Assembly (NCBI GenBank): GCA_902783735.1
Contig: CACZSE010000129.1
Location: forward strand, 1 to 16,203
DNA: 16,203 nt
Reading direction: 5' to 3'
Origin: an uncultured Lachnospiraceae bacterium
GTDB taxonomy: Bacteria; Bacillota; Clostridia; Lachnospirales; Lachnospiraceae
Positions 13,420 through 16,203 of this stretch are shown here, in pieces. The notes under the pieces are model-generated. The model ran no database searches, was not told the origin of the DNA, and saw nothing but the letters and a program-made list of their open reading frames with translations. Positions within the stretch are counted from its first letter, which is position 1. Each line of letters starts with the position of its first letter. The translations under genes were made by a program, and so were the position numbers.

Positions 13420-13878
13420 ATGGAACCGAAGATAGGAAGCATTTATAAACATTTTAAAGGAAATCTGTATGAGGTAAAGGCCATAGCGATACATTCGGAA
13501 ACGGAAGAGAAGATGGTTGTATATCAGGCTTTATACGGAGATAATCTCATATATGTCCGACCTCTCGAGTCCTTTTGTTCTAAGGTCGATAAGATAAAAT
13601 ATCCCGACAGTAAACAGGAATATCGTTTTGAAGAACAAAAACCCATGCAGGAACCGGACATAGATCCCATGGTCTTAAGTTTTCTTGAAAGTGAAGATTT
13701 TGAAGAAAAGTTTGATATACTGAGTTCAATGGCTCATAAGATCACAAAGGATCAGATACAGATCATGGCGATGTCTCTTGACGTGGCTATCGATGATTCC
13801 GATGTGCAGGATATGTATCGGCAGTTAAAGACCTGTGTTGATACAAGAAGAAGATTTGAAACGACGCGCCTCAGATAA
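13420..13878 (+). CDS. DUF1653-containing protein, 152 aa
   Basis: Residues about 4-70 are a DUF1653 domain: GSIYKHFKGNLYEVKAIAIH, then SETEEKMVVYQALYGD, IYVRPLESF and a closing YRFE. This small beta-rich domain has no established function and is usually found alone in proteins of about 70-80 residues. Here it carries an extra C-terminal region (about 75-152), mostly acidic then helical, ending in an Arg-rich tail (TRRRFETTRLR). I do not recognise that extension. No signal peptide or membrane segment is present, so it should be cytoplasmic. The ribosome site GAAAGGAA precedes ATG 13420. It is probably cotranscribed with holA. The gene is intact and ends against a GC-rich hairpin that overlaps its stop codon. 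Confidence 0.85.
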   Translation: MEPKIGSIYKHFKGNLYEVKAIAIHSETEEKMVVYQALYGDNLIYVRPLESFCSKVDKIKYPDSKQEYRFEEQKPMQEPDIDPMVLSFLESEDFEEKFDILSSMAHKITKDQIQIMAMSLDVAIDDSDVQDMYRQLKTCVDTRRRFETTRLR

Positions 13879-13887
13879 AGGCGCGTC
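13863..13887. terminator. GC-rich hairpin between convergent genes, weak terminator
   Basis: GACGCGCC (13863-13870) pairs perfectly with GGCGCGTC (13880-13887) around a 9-base loop that contains the DUF1653 stop codon. The flank is only ATTTAATAT on the plus strand and has no T-run on the minus strand, so termination may be inefficient. Confidence 0.55.
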
Positions 13888-13889
13888 AT

Positions 13890-14837
13890 TTAATATACTA
13901 TCTTGATCAATTCTTTTTCACAGGATACAGAGATCACATCTGCTTTGGTATCCACCTCTCCGTCGGTATGAACCCATACGGGAGATGAGGTCCTTACCGT
14001 ATAGCTGTTTGTTCTGTAAAGATTTATTCCGTCATGTCCGAGATGCTCTCCGTGAAGTGCAGTCGGAAGAAGTCTTAATATAGCGGTCTTGGACAGATCT
14101 GACACTACACACAGATCCAAAAGACCGTCATGATTGCTGGCTTCAGGCGCGAACATGAATCCCCCGCCTTCGTATTTGTTATTCATGCCACCCATGAAAA
14201 TGAGTTTATCGATCTTTATCGTTTCGTCTCTGTCCTCAAATGTGAGTTCACATTCCGAATATTTGAATGCCAGAAGTTGCTTGAGACATATCAAAAGATA
14301 GGAAAGCTTTCCGAGTCGCAGTCTGTTAAGAAGATTTTTGATGCCTGAAGCAAGAGCCTCCTGGCAGACCGCAGCATCATATCCGACACCGGTACTTACA
14401 AGAAAACGTCTGTCGGGGATGACCATACTGCCTTCTCTTGTAAGACTGTTTTCGTAATGAACCGTTCCCAGGTCCATATAAAGAACAGTCGGTTTATTTA
14501 ACAGGTGAAGGATGGCTTCTTCGGGATTAAATGAAATACCGAGTGCCAGAGCCAGATCGTTGCTCGATCCGATGGGTATCGTAGATATTGTGACGTTCTC
14601 AAATGAAGATATTCCCTGAACTACTTCGTTGAGGGTTCCGTCACCGCCCAAAACAATAAGGTTTAACGGAGAATACCTTTCATAGAGTTCCCTTGTATAT
14701 TGTACGGTATCACCGCGTTTCTCGGAGAAATGGACATCATATTCAACATTCTGATCATCCAAAATGTGGCGTATCGTTTCCCAGTTTTTTTTGCCTCTGC
14801 CCGAGCGGGCATTAGGATTGACGATTATATGGTACAT
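13890..14837 (-). CDS. Diacylglycerol kinase-family lipid kinase, 315 aa
   Basis: This belongs to the DagK/YegS catalytic family, soluble or membrane-associated kinases that phosphorylate diacylglycerol or related lipids with ATP in phospholipid recycling. The N-terminus MYHIIVNPNARSGRG is the family start. The nucleotide-binding GGDGTLNEV (64-72) and IPIGSSNDLALALG (87-100) are intact, followed by a beta-sandwich C-terminal domain. There the conserved HTDGE near the end (about 290-294) supplies the late acidic residue of the active site. Length matches DgkB/YegS proteins. The start is supported by GAAGGG on the minus strand 7-8 bases upstream. It is a single gene, convergent with DUF1653 and divergent from glyA. 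Substrate choice (diacylglycerol, sphingosine-like or other) cannot be read from the sequence. Confidence 0.92.
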   Translation of the reverse strand: MYHIIVNPNARSGRGKKNWETIRHILDDQNVEYDVHFSEKRGDTVQYTRELYERYSPLNLIVLGGDGTLNEVVQGISSFENVTISTIPIGSSNDLALALGISFNPEEAILHLLNKPTVLYMDLGTVHYENSLTREGSMVIPDRRFLVSTGVGYDAAVCQEALASGIKNLLNRLRLGKLSYLLICLKQLLAFKYSECELTFEDRDETIKIDKLIFMGGMNNKYEGGGFMFAPEASNHDGLLDLCVVSDLSKTAILRLLPTALHGEHLGHDGINLYRTNSYTVRTSSPVWVHTDGEVDTKADVISVSCEKELIKIVY

Positions 14838-14876
14838 ATCATAATCCCTTCAATTCATAATCTTAAATTATGATAT
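14836..14876. repeat. Inverted and direct repeat cluster at the start of the lipid kinase gene
   Basis: ATATCATAAT (14836-14845) and ATTATGATAT (14867-14876) form a perfect 10-bp inverted repeat. TCATAATC also occurs as a direct repeat at 14839-14846 and 14855-14862, 16 bases apart. In the kinase mRNA, the stem would include the first two bases of the start codon and leave the GAAGGG ribosome site in the loop. It could instead be an operator between the divergent genes. The role is inference. Confidence 0.6.
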
Positions 14877-14912
14877 CAGATAAAAATTTTTGCGTAAATA
14901 GGTTTTAGCGTA

Positions 14913-14941
14913 TTTTCACAACGCATTTCCTGTGTTATAAT
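14913..14941 (+). promoter_or_regulatory. Probable glyA promoter
   Basis: The consensus -10 TATAAT (14936-14941) with extended TGT (14933-14935) is preceded by TTTTCA (14913-14918) at 17 bases. The start is expected near 14948, giving a leader of about 45 bases, too short for a riboswitch of known type. Confidence 0.75.
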
Positions 14942-14992
14942 AGGCGCGATGCACCATTAAACAGGAACAGATGCATAGAAAGGCGGAGAGAT

Positions 14993-16203
14993 ATGTATTC
15001 TTTAGATGAGGTTAGAGCCGTTGATCCCGAGATAGCTCAGGCTATAGTGGACGAACAGGCAAGACAGAACAGTCACATAGAGCTTATAGCTTCTGAAAAC
15101 TGGGTTAGCAAGGCGGTTATGGCTGCTATGGGAAGCCCTTTGACCAACAAGTACGCAGAAGGATATCCGGGCAAGAGATACTACGGCGGATGTGATTGCG
15201 TTGATGTAGTTGAGGATCTTGCAAGAGAAAGAGCAAAGAAGCTTTTTGGATGTGACTATGTAAATGTACAGCCTCATTCGGGAGCACAGGCAAACATGGC
15301 TGTTTTCTTCGCGGTTATGGAGCCCGGTGATACATTTATGGGTATGAACCTTGACCACGGCGGACATCTTTCACACGGTTCACCGGTAAATATGTCAGGT
15401 AAGTATTTTAATTGTGTACCTTACGGAGTAAACGATGACGGTTTCATCGATTATGAAGAAGTAAGACGTATCGCACTTGAATGCAGACCCAAGATGATCG
15501 TAAGCGGTGCTTCGGCTTATGCACGTAAGATAGATTTTAAGAAATTCAGAGAGATCTGTGATGAAGTAGGCGCTGTCATGATGGTAGACATAGCTCATAT
15601 TGCGGGCCTTGTTGCTTCAGGATACCATGAGAGTCCGTTCCCTTATGCTGATGTTGTTACTACAACAACTCATAAGACACTTCGCGGTCCCCGTGGCGGC
15701 ATGATCATGTGCAATCAGGAAGCCGCTGACAAGTATAACTTCAATAAGGCTATATTCCCCGGTATCCAGGGCGGCCCTCTTATGCATGTTATAGCAGCGA
15801 AGGCTGTTTGCTTCAAGGAAGCGCTTTCTCCCGAGTTCAAAGAATATGGAAAGAATATCATAGACAATGCACAGGCACTGGCAAACGGTCTGATGAAGAG
15901 AGGTTTAAGTATCGTTTCAGGCGGAACTGACAACCATCTCATGCTTCTTGACCTTCGTCCTCAGGGACTTACCGGCAAGGCTATAGAAAAGCTTCTTGAT
16001 CAGGCTCATATCACAGCCAACAAGAATACTGTTCCCAATGATCCCCAGAAGGCATTTGTAACTTCAGGTATCAGACTCGGAACACCTGCTGTTACCTCTC
16101 GAGGCATGAACACAGAGGATATGGATAAGATCGCTGAAGCAATCTCACTTGTTGTTCTTGGCGGCGAGGAGAAGGTGCCCGAGGCAAGAGCCATCGTACA
16201 GGA
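14993..16203 (+). CDS. glyA: Serine hydroxymethyltransferase (3' end cut by window)
   Basis: This cytoplasmic PLP enzyme converts serine and tetrahydrofolate to glycine and 5,10-methylene-tetrahydrofolate, the main entry of one-carbon units. Visible are the N-terminal [12 protein letters not shown] (25-36), [16 protein letters not shown] (51-66), the HSGAQAN cofactor region (95-101), DxxH with D199 and H202 in [12 protein letters not shown], and PLP-binding K228 in [14 protein letters not shown]. It ends here after 403 codons with no stop; the family is about 410-420 residues, so only a short tail is missing. ATG 14993 has AAGGCGGAG upstream and gives the expected N-terminus. It is transcribed from its own extended -10 promoter, divergently from the lipid kinase. 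Confidence 0.96.
   Translation, partial: MYSLDEVRAVDPEIAQAIVDEQARQNSHIELIASENWVSKAVMAAMGSPLTNKYAEGYPGKRYYGGCDCVDVVEDLARERAKKLFGCDYVNVQPHSGAQANMAVFFAVMEPGDTFMGMNLDHGGHLSHGSPVNMSGKYFNCVPYGVNDDGFIDYEEVRRIALECRPKMIVSGASAYARKIDFKKFREICDEVGAVMMVDIAHIAGLVASGYHESPFPYADVVTTTTHKTLRGPRGGMIMCNQEAADKYNFNKAIFPGIQGGPLMHVIAAKAVCFKEALSPEFKEYGKNIIDNAQALANGLMKRGLSIVSGGTDNHLMLLDLRPQGLTGKAIEKLLDQAHITANKNTVPNDPQKAFVTSGIRLGTPAVTSRGMNTEDMDKIAEAISLVVLGGEEKVPEARAIVQ

Noticed and set aside
14942..14992. Glycine or folate riboswitch upstream of glyA
   Set aside because: Only about 45 bases separate the predicted start from the AUG, too short for the known aptamers, and no conserved core is visible.
1..16203. Mobile element, prophage or genomic island boundary
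   Set aside because: No transposase, integrase, tRNA, flanking repeat or shift in base composition is visible; gene order looks like ordinary chromosome.

Overview
The window reads as a chromosomal segment of a low-to-moderate GC, Gram-positive anaerobe of the class Clostridia, most likely family Lachnospiraceae (Butyrivibrio/Roseburia/Coprococcus-like). This is inferred from AGGAGG-type ribosome sites, sigma-A promoters with an extended TGn and TAGAAT/TATAAT -10 box, intrinsic terminators with clean T-tracts, and the combination VTC-domain protein + DUF4956 + Cthe_2159-type lipoprotein. The genus call is weak. I see no rRNA, tRNA, CRISPR array, transposase, integrase or phage gene. Every stretch over about 100 bases lies in or between recognisable genes, and no gene-free stretch reaches 300 bases.

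Layout. 1-900: two small unrecognised membrane or membrane-anchored proteins, closed by a strong terminator. 963-2964: an OmpR-type response regulator and its histidine kinase, with an unusual 79-base spacer carrying a 14-bp direct repeat, closed by a terminator. 3077-5842: a tight three-gene operon of a VTC-domain (polyphosphate-polymerase-like) enzyme, a DUF4956 integral membrane protein and a secreted beta-helix lipoprotein of the Cthe_2159 family, closed by a terminator that contains the stop codon. This is the least understood part of the window and the best candidate for an undescribed system. 5880-7974: a cysteine-rich Fur-family repressor (Zur-like) with the ATPase and permease of a zinc/manganese ABC importer but no binding protein, behind a near-consensus promoter overlapped by an inverted repeat. 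8081-8620: a small nitroreductase. 8698-9942 (minus): an EAL-HDOD signalling protein whose EAL half looks degenerate. 10164-11189: branched-chain aminotransferase, with a CodY-like box upstream. 11232-12280 (minus): AzlD and AzlC, a branched-chain amino acid exporter converging on the aminotransferase. 12413-13878: DNA polymerase III delta subunit and a DUF1653 protein. 13890-14837 (minus): a diacylglycerol/lipid kinase. 14993 to the window end: glyA (serine hydroxymethyltransferase), cut by the edge a few residues before its end.

How they fit together. The two-component system and the VTC/DUF4956/beta-helix operon are codirectional neighbours separated by a terminator. The operon has a recognisable -10 but no good -35, so activation by the adjacent regulator is plausible but unproven. 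The Fur-like protein and ABC genes form a classic metal-homeostasis operon. The aminotransferase and AzlCD make a functional cluster for branched-chain amino acid synthesis and overflow export. The remainder is housekeeping.
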